Source: Thermoleophilia bacterium (GTDB taxonomy: Bacteria > Actinomycetota > Thermoleophilia > RBG-16-64-13). Taken from it: a stretch of 64,000 nucleotides of DNA. The DNA lies in the NCBI GenBank assembly GCA_027493445.1, contig JAOSKU010000001.1, positions 186,001-250,000 on the forward strand, read 5' to 3'. The notes under the pieces were generated by a model. The model ran no database searches and had not been told where the DNA came from. It saw nothing but the letters and a program-made list of their open reading frames with translations. Shown here in pieces: positions 28,347 through 37,294 of the stretch. Positions within the stretch are counted from its first letter, which is position 1. Each line of letters begins with the position of its first letter. The position numbers were made by a program, and so were the translations under genes.

Positions 28347-30530
28347 GTGACCCTGAGACGAAAAACCTATCTCACTTTCGGCCTGGCCTTCTTCATGGCC
28401 ATCGTGCTGGTCGTGGTCGTCAGCGAGACCGTTCTCATCCAGGGCTTTCGCCGGCTGGAGGAGGAGGAGACCCGTGAGAGCGTCGAACGGGTGCTTCGTG
28501 CCATCGACGCCGAGATCACCGAGCTGCACCGCGAAGCCGGTGACTACAGCGTCTGGGATGATACCTACGCCTTCGTGGCCGAGCACGGGCAGTCCTATAT
28601 CGATACGAATCTGGTCGACTCATTCTTCACCGTGCTCGCCGTCAATCTCGTCGCGGTGGTACGAACCAATGGCGACGTGGTGTACGGTCGAGCTTTCGAT
28701 CTGCAGGAGAACCGCAGCTTGCCTTTGCCGGCCGATTTGGGGTCGCATCTGGAAGCGGCCGGCCCGTTGGTGGGGCACCGGGACCCGGAGGCCATGATCG
28801 GTGGTCTCCTCGTTCTCGGTGGGAAGGCCTTTCTCGTGAGCTCTCGGCCCATCGTGGACAGCAATGGAGGAGGCCCCGTTCGTGGCGCGTTCATCCTCGC
28901 CCGGGCCCTCGATGCCCGGAATGTCACCGGCCTTGGCGTACTCACTCATCTCTCGGTGAACCTGAGTTCCGTCGAGGGCGGGCCCCTCCCCGCCGACTAC
29001 CAGGCGAGTCTGCCCGTCCTCGAGAACGGCGCGCGGGCGGTCATTCGCCTCTTGGACGATACGACGGTGGCCGGCTACGCTCTCCTCCGCGACATCTACG
29101 GCAGGCCTCAGTTCGTACTGCGCGTGGATCTGCCCCGATCCGCGTATCAGCAGGGGTTGGCGACCACGCGATTCTTCCTGGTGGTCCTTGCGGGATTGGC
29201 CGCGGTGGTGCTGATGTCTGCGGGCCTCATCTTCGAGCGGCTTGTGCTCGCCCCGCTCGGCAGGCTCGGGTTGGAGGTCAGGGCGCTGGCGGCCGATGGC
29301 GGGCAGGGCCGCCGGGTGAAGGAGCAAGGCGGGCCGGAGTTCGTCTCTTTGGCCCATACCATCAACCGCGCTCTCGATGCCCGCGAGGAGGCGGAGACGC
29401 AGCTTCGTCAGAGTCAGAAGATGGAGGCCCTGGGCTCGCTCGCTGGGGGTATCGCCCACGATTTCAACAATCTCCTCACTGTTATCGATGGACACAGCTC
29501 GCTGCTCGTCGATTCCCTGGACGAGGATGACCCCCGCCGGCAAGACGCTCGAATGATCCGCGAGGCAGCCAAGAAGGGAAGCTCTGTGGCTCGCCAGCTG
29601 CTCGCCTTCTCCAGCCACGACCGTCCCGCCTGGCGCCCGGTGGACCTGAACGCCGTCGTCCGCGGCATGGAAGATCTTCTCGGGCGGCTCATCGGCGAGA
29701 ACATCACGGTGGTGAGCAATCTCCACGCGGGCACGGGCTGCGTAATGACCGACAAGGGCCAGCTCGAGCAGGTCATTCTGAACTTGGTCTTGAATGCGCG
29801 CGAAGCCATGCCTCGAGGGGGCAGGCTCTTCCTGGAGACTGCGAATGTAGTTGTGGAAGGCGACTCCGAGCGGTTGGACCCGGGGGCCTATGCTGTGCTC
29901 AGCGTAGGCGACACGGGAGTGGGAATAAGTGAGGAAACCTTAGGCAGGGTCTTCGATCCGTTCTACTCCACCAAGCCGGTGGGGGAGGGGCGTGGCCTGG
30001 GCCTTGCGAGTGCCTACGGCATCGTCACTCGCCAGGGTGGCGATATCGCGGTGGAAAGTGAGGTCGGCAAGGGGACCGTGTTCAAAGTCTATCTCCGGAA
30101 GGCCGCCGGCCAGAGAGAGGATCCCGGGCACCATGGAGAGGTCCTCGATGGCGCGATCTCCGGTTCGGAAACGGTGCTCTTGGTCGAGGACGACCTGGGA
30201 GTGCTCAACTTGGCCGCCCGGGTCCTGCGGCAGCAGGGATATCAGGTGCTCGCCGTGACCGGCCCCGAGCACGCGCTGCGGCTGCTGGAGGACGAGAGTC
30301 TTGCTCCAGACATCCTGGTAACCGATGTTCTGATGCCGGGCATGACCGGTGTGGAGCTCGCCGAAAAGGCCGCCGGAGTTGTGCCCGGATTGAGGACCTT
30401 GTTCATGTCGGGCTACAGCGCCGGGACGGTTGCGGCCCGCGGAGGACTGAAGCCCGGCTCCGCCTTCTTGGAGAAGCCTTTCATCCCCCGCCGCCTTCTG
30501 GCCCAAGTCAGAGCGGTGCTCGACGCCTGA
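28347..30530 (+). CDS. CHASE4 sensor hybrid histidine kinase with receiver
   Basis: This is a 727-residue membrane sensor. An N-terminal helix (LTFGLAFFMAIVLVVVVSETVLI) leads to an extracellular domain with the CHASE4 pattern (EITELHREAGDYSVWDDTY). A second helix (FFLVVLAGLAAVVLMSAGLIF) and a HAMP-like linker follow. The H-box is [20 protein letters not shown], the N-box ILNLVLNAREAMPRGG, then DTGVGIS and GEGRGLGLASAYG. The receiver has VLLVEDDLGVLNLAARVL, acceptor Asp in ILVTDVLMPGM and Lys in FLEKPF. GTG 28347 has a GGGAAGAGG upstream. It shares the kinase-receiver core with the protein at 25.4 kb but has a different sensor. A MITE-like element starts 2 bases after the stop. Confidence 0.92.
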   Translation: MTLRRKTYLTFGLAFFMAIVLVVVVSETVLIQGFRRLEEEETRESVERVLRAIDAEITELHREAGDYSVWDDTYAFVAEHGQSYIDTNLVDSFFTVLAVNLVAVVRTNGDVVYGRAFDLQENRSLPLPADLGSHLEAAGPLVGHRDPEAMIGGLLVLGGKAFLVSSRPIVDSNGGGPVRGAFILARALDARNVTGLGVLTHLSVNLSSVEGGPLPADYQASLPVLENGARAVIRLLDDTTVAGYALLRDIYGRPQFVLRVDLPRSAYQQGLATTRFFLVVLAGLAAVVLMSAGLIFERLVLAPLGRLGLEVRALAADGGQGRRVKEQGGPEFVSLAHTINRALDAREEAETQLRQSQKMEALGSLAGGIAHDFNNLLTVIDGHSSLLVDSLDEDDPRRQDARMIREAAKKGSSVARQLLAFSSHDRPAWRPVDLNAVVRGMEDLLGRLIGENITVVSNLHAGTGCVMTDKGQLEQVILNLVLNAREAMPRGGRLFLETANVVVEGDSERLDPGAYAVLSVGDTGVGISEETLGRVFDPFYSTKPVGEGRGLGLASAYGIVTRQGGDIAVESEVGKGTVFKVYLRKAAGQREDPGHHGEVLDGAISGSETVLLVEDDLGVLNLAARVLRQQGYQVLAVTGPEHALRLLEDESLAPDILVTDVLMPGMTGVELAEKAAGVVPGLRTLFMSGYSAGTVAARGGLKPGSAFLEKPFIPRRLLAQVRAVLDA

Positions 30531-30532
30531 TC

Positions 30533-30868
30533 CTAGGAGGCTGTTGAAGATCGAAGCCCCGGCCGCCGCGGCCACGCTGGCTAGCCGCGATGCGGCGTCC
30601 TCGGTCACGTCCGTAGCTCCGCTACGCCCGCTCCCTCCGTCCGGGGAGCTCGTTTCACAACGAAGCCTTGGCGGTCGCGGCCGCACTGGCCGGCGCGATG
30701 CGGCGTCCTCGGTCACGTACGTAGCTCCGCTACGCCCGCGCCCTCCGTCCTTGCCTCGCACTCGCCCATCGCACCCTGACCGCGAAGCGTCATTCCGAAA
30801 CGAGCTCTGGCCTCGCACTCGCCCATCGCGCCCTGGCGGCGAAGCGTCATTCTTCAACAGCCTGCTAG
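30533..30868. mobile_element. MITE-like element with CTAG flanks and 13-bp terminal inverted repeats
   Basis: CTAG occurs at both outer ends (30533-30536 and 30865-30868). Just inside are AGGCTGTTGAAGA (30538-30550) and its exact reverse complement (30851-30863). Between them are two tandem copies of a unit with GATGCGGCGTCCTCGGTCAC and the hairpin CGTAGC-TCC-GCTACG (30588-30640 and 30695-30745), then two copies of a GCCTCGCACTCGCCCATCGC unit (30752-30793 and 30810-30851). There is no transposase. CTAG flanks and a GGCTGTTGAA end recall IS5-type elements, which is an inference. Confidence 0.6.
30588..30745 (+). repeat. Two tandem units of the dispersed repeat family
   Basis: The unit at 30588-30686 matches the reverse strand of 53330-53432 at all but a few positions. 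Both carry GCGGCGTCCTCGGTCACG, the CGTAGC/GCTACG hairpin and GGGGAGCTCGTTTCACAACG. The second unit (30695-30745) repeats the first half. It lies inside the MITE-like element. Confidence 0.7.
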
Positions 30869-30940
30869 AGGCGGGAGGCCTGGAGCCTCAGGCCAAGCCG
30901 CCGGTCACGCGGCCGGCGACCTGGCCTGCATGGCTGGAGC

Positions 30941-31501
30941 TCAATCGATCTTCACAGTCACCGGGACCGGGTTGCGGAGCACGTCCAGCACCGGCGAGGT
31001 CTTTTGGACGTAGTTGCAGAGCTCGATGATCGTGTCGCGCGGGGCGTCGCTGCGCACGTGGTAGGTCACACGGATGTCCTCGTAGCCCGGGCGCGTGTCC
31101 TCGGACAGGCCCAGGAAGGCGTGGAGGTCGAGGTTGCCCTCGAGCTCGAAGCTGAGCGCCTCCAGGTTGATGCCTCGGGCCGCGGCGTTGTACGCGAAGC
31201 CCACGGCCAGGCAGGAAGCAAGCGCGTGGAGCACCGCTTCGACCGCATTCGCCCCCTGGTTGCTGCCCAGGAGCACCGGGGGCTCGTCACCCTCGATCAC
31301 AAAGGGCTCGGTCCGGCTGACGTCTTCGGCGCCGGCGCCGTAGAAATGCTGAATCTCGGTGCGAACGTGCCCTCCGCCCATCCATTCGGTCGATGAGCGG
31401 AAGGTGAAGCGGGCCAGACCAGGATCCGACTTGATCGCATCGATGGTCGCCGTAAGCTTCTCCAGGTCTACACCGTTGTGCGTGCTTGTCGCTGTTGCCA
31501 T
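30941..31501 (-). CDS. OsmC family protein
   Basis: This is a 186-residue OsmC/Ohr-superfamily protein, probably a thiol-dependent peroxidase acting on organic hydroperoxides. It shows EPFVIEGDEPPVLLGSNQGANAVEAVLHALASCLAVGFAYNA in parts typical of the family, including the Cys of ASCLAVGF. The second family Cys position reads TSPVLDVL, with Ser instead of Cys, as in some OsmC subgroups, so activity is uncertain. ATG 31501 fits the family start. It is divergent from lepA, with about 200 bases between them. Confidence 0.85.
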   Translation of the reverse strand: MATATSTHNGVDLEKLTATIDAIKSDPGLARFTFRSSTEWMGGGHVRTEIQHFYGAGAEDVSRTEPFVIEGDEPPVLLGSNQGANAVEAVLHALASCLAVGFAYNAAARGINLEALSFELEGNLDLHAFLGLSEDTRPGYEDIRVTYHVRSDAPRDTIIELCNYVQKTSPVLDVLRNPVPVTVKID

Positions 31502-31690
31502 GGTGCTGCTCCTCGAAGGGGTTCGTTTTGGGTCTCCAGCTCCCCGGCCCGGGATGGTCGTGGTCGGCCGGTGCGGGGCGGAAACGGGGAGTTTCTAACG
31601 AGGTGATACCCGGCCGGAGCCGTGGCACAAACTGACATGGGTGGTGCGTACCGGGGCCGCCGGCGTGGCTCATCGCAGCGGGGACTGCGG

Positions 31691-31696
31691 TACAAT
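31691..31696 (+). promoter_or_regulatory. -10 box for lepA
   Basis: TACAAT lies 9 bases before ATG 31706, with no Shine-Dalgarno sequence between. It probably drives the lepA-hemW-hrcA-dnaJ-prmA-rnr run. Confidence 0.45.
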
Positions 31697-31705
31697 ACCT
31701 CGCCC

Positions 31706-33524
31706 ATGTCTGAGTTCTCCCACATCCGCAATTTCTCCATCATCGCGCACATCGACCACGGCAAGTCGACGCTGGCCGACCGCATCCTGCAGATCACCCA
31801 CACGGTGGCCGAGCGGGAGATGCGGGAGCAGGTGCTGGACCGCATGGACATCGAGCGCGAACGGGGCATCACCATCAAGGCCCAGGCCGTGCGCGTCTAC
31901 TACAAGGCCCAGGATGGTCGCGACTACCAGTTCAATCTCATCGACACCCCCGGCCACGTTGACTTCACGTACGAGGTCTCGCGGAGCCTGGCTGCCTGCG
32001 AGGGTGCGCTCCTGGTGGTCGACGCCAGCCAGGGCATCGAGGCCCAGACGCTGGCCAACACCTACCTGGCTCTCGAGAACGACCTGGAGATCGTCCCCAT
32101 CCTGAACAAGATCGACCTTCCGGGCGCCGAGCCCCAGCGGCGGGCCGAGGAGATCTCGAACCTCATCGGCGTCGAGCCTGACGAGGTGCTGCGCATCTCG
32201 GCGAAGACCGGGGAGGGGGTGGAGGCGGTGCTCGAAGCCATCGTGAGCCGCGTCCCGCCACCCGGCGGCGAACCGGAGGGTCCGGCCCGCGCCCTGATCT
32301 TCGACTCCATCTACGACCAGTACCGGGGCGTGGTGGCCTTCGTGCGGGTGGTGGACGGTGCCTTCCGCAAGAACGACCTGCTCCGGGCCTTCGCCACTCA
32401 GCGCAAGAGCGAGGTGGAGGAGGTGGGCATCTTCAGCCCCGACATGCTGAAGACCGAACTGCTGCGGGCGGGGGAGGTGGGCTACATCATCACCGGCATC
32501 AAGGATGTGGCCCACCTGAGGGTGGGCGACACCCTCACCCACGCCGACCGGCCGGCTCAGGAGCCCCCTGCCCGGCTACCGGGAAGCGGTGCCGATGGTC
32601 TTCTGCGGCCTCTTTCCCCTTGACGGCGACGACTACCCCGACCTCAAGGACGCCCTCGAGAAGCTCAGTCTGAACGACGCCTCCCTCCACTGGGAGCCCG
32701 AGACCTCCCGCGCGCTGGGCTTCGGTTTTCGCTGCGGGTTTCTGGGACTGCTCCACATGGAGATCATTCGAGAGCGTCTGGAGCGCGAGTTCGGTCTGGA
32801 GCTGCTGGCCACCACACCCAACGTTCGCTACGAGGTGGAGATGGCCAACGGCGAGGTGCGCACCATCAGCAACCCGGTGGACTTCCCCGATCCGGCCGGC
32901 ATCGTGGACGTGCGCGAGCCTTACATCAACGCCAGCATGTTGGTGCCCAACGATTACGTGGGCACAGTCATGGAGTTGTGCCAGGAGAAGCGTGGCCGTT
33001 TCAAGGACATGGAGTACCTGACCACCGACCGGGTGCGCCTGGCGTATGATCTGCCCCTGGCCGAGATCGTGCTCGACTTCTTCGATCTCTTGAAGACCCG
33101 CACCCGCGGCTACGCCAGCCTGGACTACGAGATGAAAGATTACGAACCCGGCGACCTGGTCAAGCTCGACATCCTCATCGCCGGCGATGTGGTCGATGCC
33201 CTCAGCCTCATCGTGCACAAGGACAAGGCCTACGCTGTGGGAAGGGCCCTGGCGGAGCGACTGCGCCGCCAGATCCCGCGGCAGATGTTCGAGGTGCCCA
33301 TTCAGGCCGCCGTGGGCAGCCGGGTCATCGCCCGTGAGACCGTGCGGGCTCTGCGCAAGGACGTTCTGGCCAAGTGCTACGGCGGCGACATCACGCGCAA
33401 GCGCAAGCTCCTCGAAAAACAGAAGGCCGGCAAGAAGCGCATGAAGATGGTAGGGACGGTGGAGATCCCCCAGGAGGCCTTCCTGGCGGTGCTTGACCTC
33501 GATGACACCAAGCGCGAGAAGTGA
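31706..33524 (+). CDS. lepA: Elongation factor 4 (LepA), frameshifted in this sequence
   Basis: LepA is a ribosome-bound translational GTPase. It shows G1 [16 protein letters not shown]2/G3 [12 protein letters not shown] and DTPGHVDF, G4 NKIDLPGA, and the LepA-specific C-terminal domain ([22 protein letters not shown]). The frame breaks at the C run 32564-32568. Removing one C joins DRPAQEP to [17 protein letters not shown] and gives 605 residues, the usual length. ATG 31706 begins at the family N-terminus ([20 protein letters not shown]). The stop overlaps a GTG start of a small membrane protein gene. Confidence 0.95.
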
Positions 33525-33703
33525 TCGAGTACGTCATCGCCGGGGCCATCCTCATCTTGGGAGGCGCGCTCCAGATCTGGCTGCGGCGGAGCGATACCCA
33601 GGTACCTGGGAGCGGGCGCTGGGCGGGCCTGCTGGGATATGCGGCCGTGGTCTTAGGGCTGGTGCTGCTGCTGGCCGGCATCACCGGGGTGGGTGCCGGG
33701 TAA
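33521..33703 (+). CDS. Small two-helix membrane protein
   Basis: This is a 60-residue protein with two hydrophobic helices ([17 protein letters not shown] and [18 protein letters not shown]) joined by a short polar loop ([12 protein letters not shown]). The GTG start overlaps the lepA stop as GTGA, which suggests coupled translation. I do not recognise the family. The bases 33704-33878 that follow contain no gene I can support. Confidence 0.55.
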   Translation: MIEYVIAGAILILGGALQIWLRRSDTQVPGSGRWAGLLGYAAVVLGLVLLLAGITGVGAG

Positions 33704-33878
33704 ATACCAAGAAAGCCTCGGACCCCTTCGGGGCGCGACCCGCGGGAGGTGGTCATTCTGGGACAGTTGGTGGTCGCTCGGGGTCTCGCGTGTCTACCTG
33801 CGAACGGCGGGACGGGCCAATGTGGGTAGCGTGGCGGCCGCGCTCGCGGGCTGGGGGCGCTGATCTTCGGCGAGGACG

Positions 33879-35135
33879 ATGATCGAGACTCCTGAACCAT
33901 GCCTCATGGGGTCGGGGGCGGCCGCCAGTAGGGCCCCCGGGGCCGAATTCAGGCGGCCGGCGGCTTGGGCAGGAGAGGCTCCGCCGGACGAGGCCGGCGT
34001 GCGCCATCTCTACGTCCACATCCCCTTCTGCCTCTCGCGCTGCGGGTACTGCGACTTCGCTTCGGAGCCCCTAGGGCCTCATCTGCGCGCCGGCCGCGTG
34101 GCCCGTTACATGGAGGCGCTGCGTGCCGAGCTCGAGACCCGCGGGCACCTGCTGGCGAGCTCTCTCGAGACCGTCTACCTCGGGGGCGGGACCCCGACGG
34201 TCGTGCCTCCGAAGCTGCTGCTGCCTTGGGTGTCGCGGCTCGGCCGCCGGCTGGCGCCGGGCGGCGAGCTCACGGTCGAGGCCAACCCCGGGACTATCGA
34301 CGCTGGTATGCTCGCTGGCTTGGCGGCCGCCGGAGTGACCCGGCTCTCCGTGGGTGTGCAGAGCTTCTCGGCGCGGTTGCGCCGCAACCTGGGGCGGCGC
34401 ACCACGGATGAGCAGATCGCGGGGGCGCTGGCCATGGTCCGTCAGGCCGGCTGGACGGACTGGAACGTCGACCTGGTGTTCGGCATACCGGGGCAGGAAG
34501 CCGAGGCAGCCCGGGACGTCCAGCGGGCGGTCGCGGCCGGACCCACCCATGTGTCGCTCTACGACCTGACATACACGGAAGCCTATGCCCGCTGGGTGAA
34601 AGCGCGCTTGGGTGAGGGCGCCCGCGAGCGGGCCGAGGCCTTCGCGGAGACGGCTTACAGTGAAGCGGTGGCTCGGCTGGAGGCGGCCGGGTATCGGCGG
34701 TACGAGGTGTCGAACTTCGCGCTTCCGGGCCATGAATGCCGGCACAACCTGGCGTACTGGCGCGGCCGGGACTACGTGGGTCTGGGGGCCTCAGCCGTCA
34801 GCACGGCGGGCCTGGAGCGTTGGCGAAACCCCCCTTCTGTGTGCGGTTATCTCGGGGGAGACGAGCCCGACAGAGAGGCCTTGACGCCTCAGGTCCGCCT
34901 CTTCGAGCGGGCCATGCTCGGCCTCCGTACCATCGAGGGCGTTTCCGAAGAGGACGTCGGCCCCGTGCTTGACACGGCGCTCCTGGACGCCCTTGTCGAG
35001 CGGGGCCTAGTGCTGAGGCGCTGTGCTACACTTTCGTTGAGTTCGCGCGGCCTCGATGTCAGCAGCGCCGTTCTGGCCGCGATCCTGTCTCCACCGGGGA
35101 GCCGCGCACACCCTAGGGGCGCATTCACGCCATGA
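33879..35135 (+). CDS. hemW: HemW/HemN-like radical SAM protein
   Basis: This is a 418-residue radical SAM protein. The Fe-S motif CxxxCxxC appears as CLSRCGYCDF after the HLYVHIPF start of the domain. SAM-binding and HemN-family motifs follow (YLGGGTPT, LTVEANPGT, RLSVGVQSF, WNVDLVFGIPGQ). The C-terminal HemN_C domain holds the AYWRGRDYVGLGASAVS segment. The place after lepA and before hrcA is where HemW, the heme chaperone, is usually found. The first 40 residues before the domain are extra. The stop overlaps the hrcA ATG as ATGA. Confidence 0.9.
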   Translation: MIETPEPCLMGSGAAASRAPGAEFRRPAAWAGEAPPDEAGVRHLYVHIPFCLSRCGYCDFASEPLGPHLRAGRVARYMEALRAELETRGHLLASSLETVYLGGGTPTVVPPKLLLPWVSRLGRRLAPGGELTVEANPGTIDAGMLAGLAAAGVTRLSVGVQSFSARLRRNLGRRTTDEQIAGALAMVRQAGWTDWNVDLVFGIPGQEAEAARDVQRAVAAGPTHVSLYDLTYTEAYARWVKARLGEGARERAEAFAETAYSEAVARLEAAGYRRYEVSNFALPGHECRHNLAYWRGRDYVGLGASAVSTAGLERWRNPPSVCGYLGGDEPDREALTPQVRLFERAMLGLRTIEGVSEEDVGPVLDTALLDALVERGLVLRRCATLSLSSRGLDVSSAVLAAILSPPGSRAHPRGAFTP

Positions 35136-36160
35136 CACTCACGCAGCGACAGCAGACGATCCTCAGTGTGGTCGCCGAGCGGTACATCCGCACGGGAGCA
35201 CCCGTGTCCTCGAAGGAGGTGGCGCGGGCCGTACCCGTGAAGGTCTCATCGTCGACGGTACGAAGCGAGTTCGCGGTGCTGGAGGAGCTTGGCTACCTCA
35301 CGCATCCGCACACCTCGGCGGGACGTACGCCTACCGAAACGGGCTTTCGCGACTTCGTGGACCAGCTGATCCGGAAGACGTCGCTCCGCGAGGTGGCGCC
35401 GGCGCCCCTCGGCTTGGCGACTCTGGCCGCTGAAGTCGACGAAGCCCTGCAGCAGACCAGCGAAGCCATGGCGCAGGCCACCAACCTGCTCGCTCTGGTG
35501 GTTGCGCCCCGCATGAGCGGCGCCCGTCTGCGGCACGTGGAGCTCCTGCTGCTGCAGCCCAATCTGGTCATGGTGGTTTTCATCGTGTCCACCGGCCGGG
35601 TGACCAAGCGGGTGATCGACTTCCCCGACGCCGTCGACCAGGGTATGGTGGAGTGGGCCCGCACCTACTTGAACGAGACCATCGGGGGGAGCATCCTCAC
35701 CGAACGCTCCGTGCGCAAGGTGCTGCGCAACCCCGACCTGTCCGGGCGGGAGGAGATCTTCCTGGATTCGCTTGCGCCCGCCCTTGAAAAGCTGCTCGAC
35801 GAGCAGTCCGAGGAGGCCCTCTATGTGGGGGGCGCGTCGGGGCTCTTCTCGGAGGCCCGGGTGGAGGACATGACCGAGTTCCGGGAGCTCCTCCGCCTGC
35901 TCGAGGAGCGGTACATGTTGCTGCGCGCCCTCCGCTCGGTACTCGTCGGGAGCAAAGTGGTGGTGCGTATCGGCCGTGAGCTCCAGAACGACTCGCTGAA
36001 CCGGTTCGCCCTAGTGGCTGCCTCCTACGGACTGCCTCAGCGTAATCTGGGTACGGTCAGCCTCATCGGCCCGGTGCGCATGGACTACGAGGTGGCCATC
36101 GCCACGGTGCGCGGGTCGGCGCAGCTGCTCTCTACGTTCCTGGAGGATCGATACGAGTGA
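35132..36160 (+). CDS. hrcA: Heat-inducible transcription repressor HrcA
   Basis: HrcA represses chaperone operons by binding CIRCE sites. The 342-residue protein has an N-terminal winged helix (RQQTILSVVAERYIRTGAPVSSKEVARA, SSSTVRSEFAVLEELGYLTHPHTSAGR) and the HrcA C-terminal domain (VGGASGLFSEARVEDMTEFRELLRLLEE, GTVSLIGPVRMDYE). It overlaps hemW by ATGA and dnaJ by GTGA, so it is translated with both. In many bacteria grpE and dnaK stand between hrcA and dnaJ; they are missing here. I found no CIRCE element upstream. Confidence 0.95.
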   Translation: MTLTQRQQTILSVVAERYIRTGAPVSSKEVARAVPVKVSSSTVRSEFAVLEELGYLTHPHTSAGRTPTETGFRDFVDQLIRKTSLREVAPAPLGLATLAAEVDEALQQTSEAMAQATNLLALVVAPRMSGARLRHVELLLLQPNLVMVVFIVSTGRVTKRVIDFPDAVDQGMVEWARTYLNETIGGSILTERSVRKVLRNPDLSGREEIFLDSLAPALEKLLDEQSEEALYVGGASGLFSEARVEDMTEFRELLRLLEERYMLLRALRSVLVGSKVVVRIGRELQNDSLNRFALVAASYGLPQRNLGTVSLIGPVRMDYEVAIATVRGSAQLLSTFLEDRYE

Positions 36161-37292
36161 AGCGTGACTTCTACGAGGTACTGGGCGTCCCCCGCGACGC
36201 CGATGTGCAGCAGATCAAGAAGGCTTACCGGGCGCTGGCCCGCCGGCTCCATCCGGACGTCAACGGGCACGACCCCGACGCCGAGGAGAAGTTCAAGGAG
36301 GCCACCGAGGCCTACGAGGTTCTGTGCGACGCCGAGAAGCGCCGCGTCTACGATGCCTTCGGGCACTCTGGTCTGCGCGGGGCGGGCACCGGCGGCGCCG
36401 GGGGCGGCTTCGGTGGGTTCAACGACATCTCCGACATCTTCGAGACCTTCTTCGGCGGGGACATCTTCGGCGGCGCACGAGGGGGTCGGCCACGCGGGCC
36501 CATGCCGGGAGACGACCTGGCGGTAGAGATCGATATCGAGCTGGAGGAGGCCGCCTTCGGTGTCAAGAAGGATGCCGAGGTAGCCCTGCTCGACGTCTGT
36601 CCTCAATGCGAGGGGGCCGGCAGTCTCGATCCCTCGTCCATTCGGACCTGCCACGGGTGCGGCGGCTCCGGACGCGTGCGCACGGCACGGCGCACGGCGT
36701 TCGGGCAGTTCGTGCAGACGACCACCTGCTCGGTGTGCCGCGGTCAGGGAGAGGAGATCACCGACCCCTGCCCCACCTGCCGCGGAGCGGGCCGGGCGCC
36801 GCGCCGCAAGACGCTCACGGTCGACATCCCGGCCGGCATTGCCCACGGCCAGCGCATCAGACTCTCGGGCGAGGGGGGGCCGGCGAGCGAGGCGGCCGGC
36901 GGGGCGACCTGTACGTGCACGTGGCGGTGGCTCCCCACGAGCGCTTCGAGCGTGAGGGCGACGACATCTTCTACCGCCAGGATCTGACCATGGTGCAGGC
37001 GTCGCTGGGGGCGACCGTGCGTCTACCTACCCTGGATGGTGAGGAGGAGGTGGAGTTCTCGCCGGGCACCCAGCCGGGCGAAGTGAAGGTACTGCGCGGT
37101 CGCGGCGTGCCCCATCTTCGCCGGGGTGGCCGGGGGGACATGCACGTGCTGGTCAACGTCATGGTGCCGCGCAATCTCAACGAGCGCCAGCGGGAGATCC
37201 TGCAGGAGCTCGACGATTGCTGCGGCCTGGAGCACTACAACAGCAAGCCGGAGGGCGTGTTCCAGCGCCTGAAGAGCTTCTTCACGGGCTGA
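36157..37292 (+). CDS. dnaJ: Chaperone DnaJ (frameshifted in this sequence)
   Basis: DnaJ is the J-protein partner of DnaK. The J domain carries RRLHPDVN with the HPD motif. A Gly/Phe-rich region (GGFGGFNDISDIFETFFGG) follows, then four zinc-binding repeats (CPQCEGAG, CHGCGGSG, CSVCRGQG, CPTCRGAG) and the C-terminal substrate domain. The frame breaks at the G run 36873-36879. One added G gives LSGEGGAGERGGRRGDLYVHV, the normal DnaJ sequence at this point, and 378 residues. GTG 36157 overlaps the hrcA stop. prmA starts 3 bases after the stop. Confidence 0.95.
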
Positions 37293-37294
37293 CG

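Noticed and set aside
30544-31029. 161-codon plus-strand frame across the repeat element
   Set aside because: It is made of the translated tandem repeat units and runs into the OsmC gene, with no domain.
33704-33878. Possible small gene between the two-helix protein and hemW
   Set aside because: No frame has a start, Shine-Dalgarno and plausible composition.
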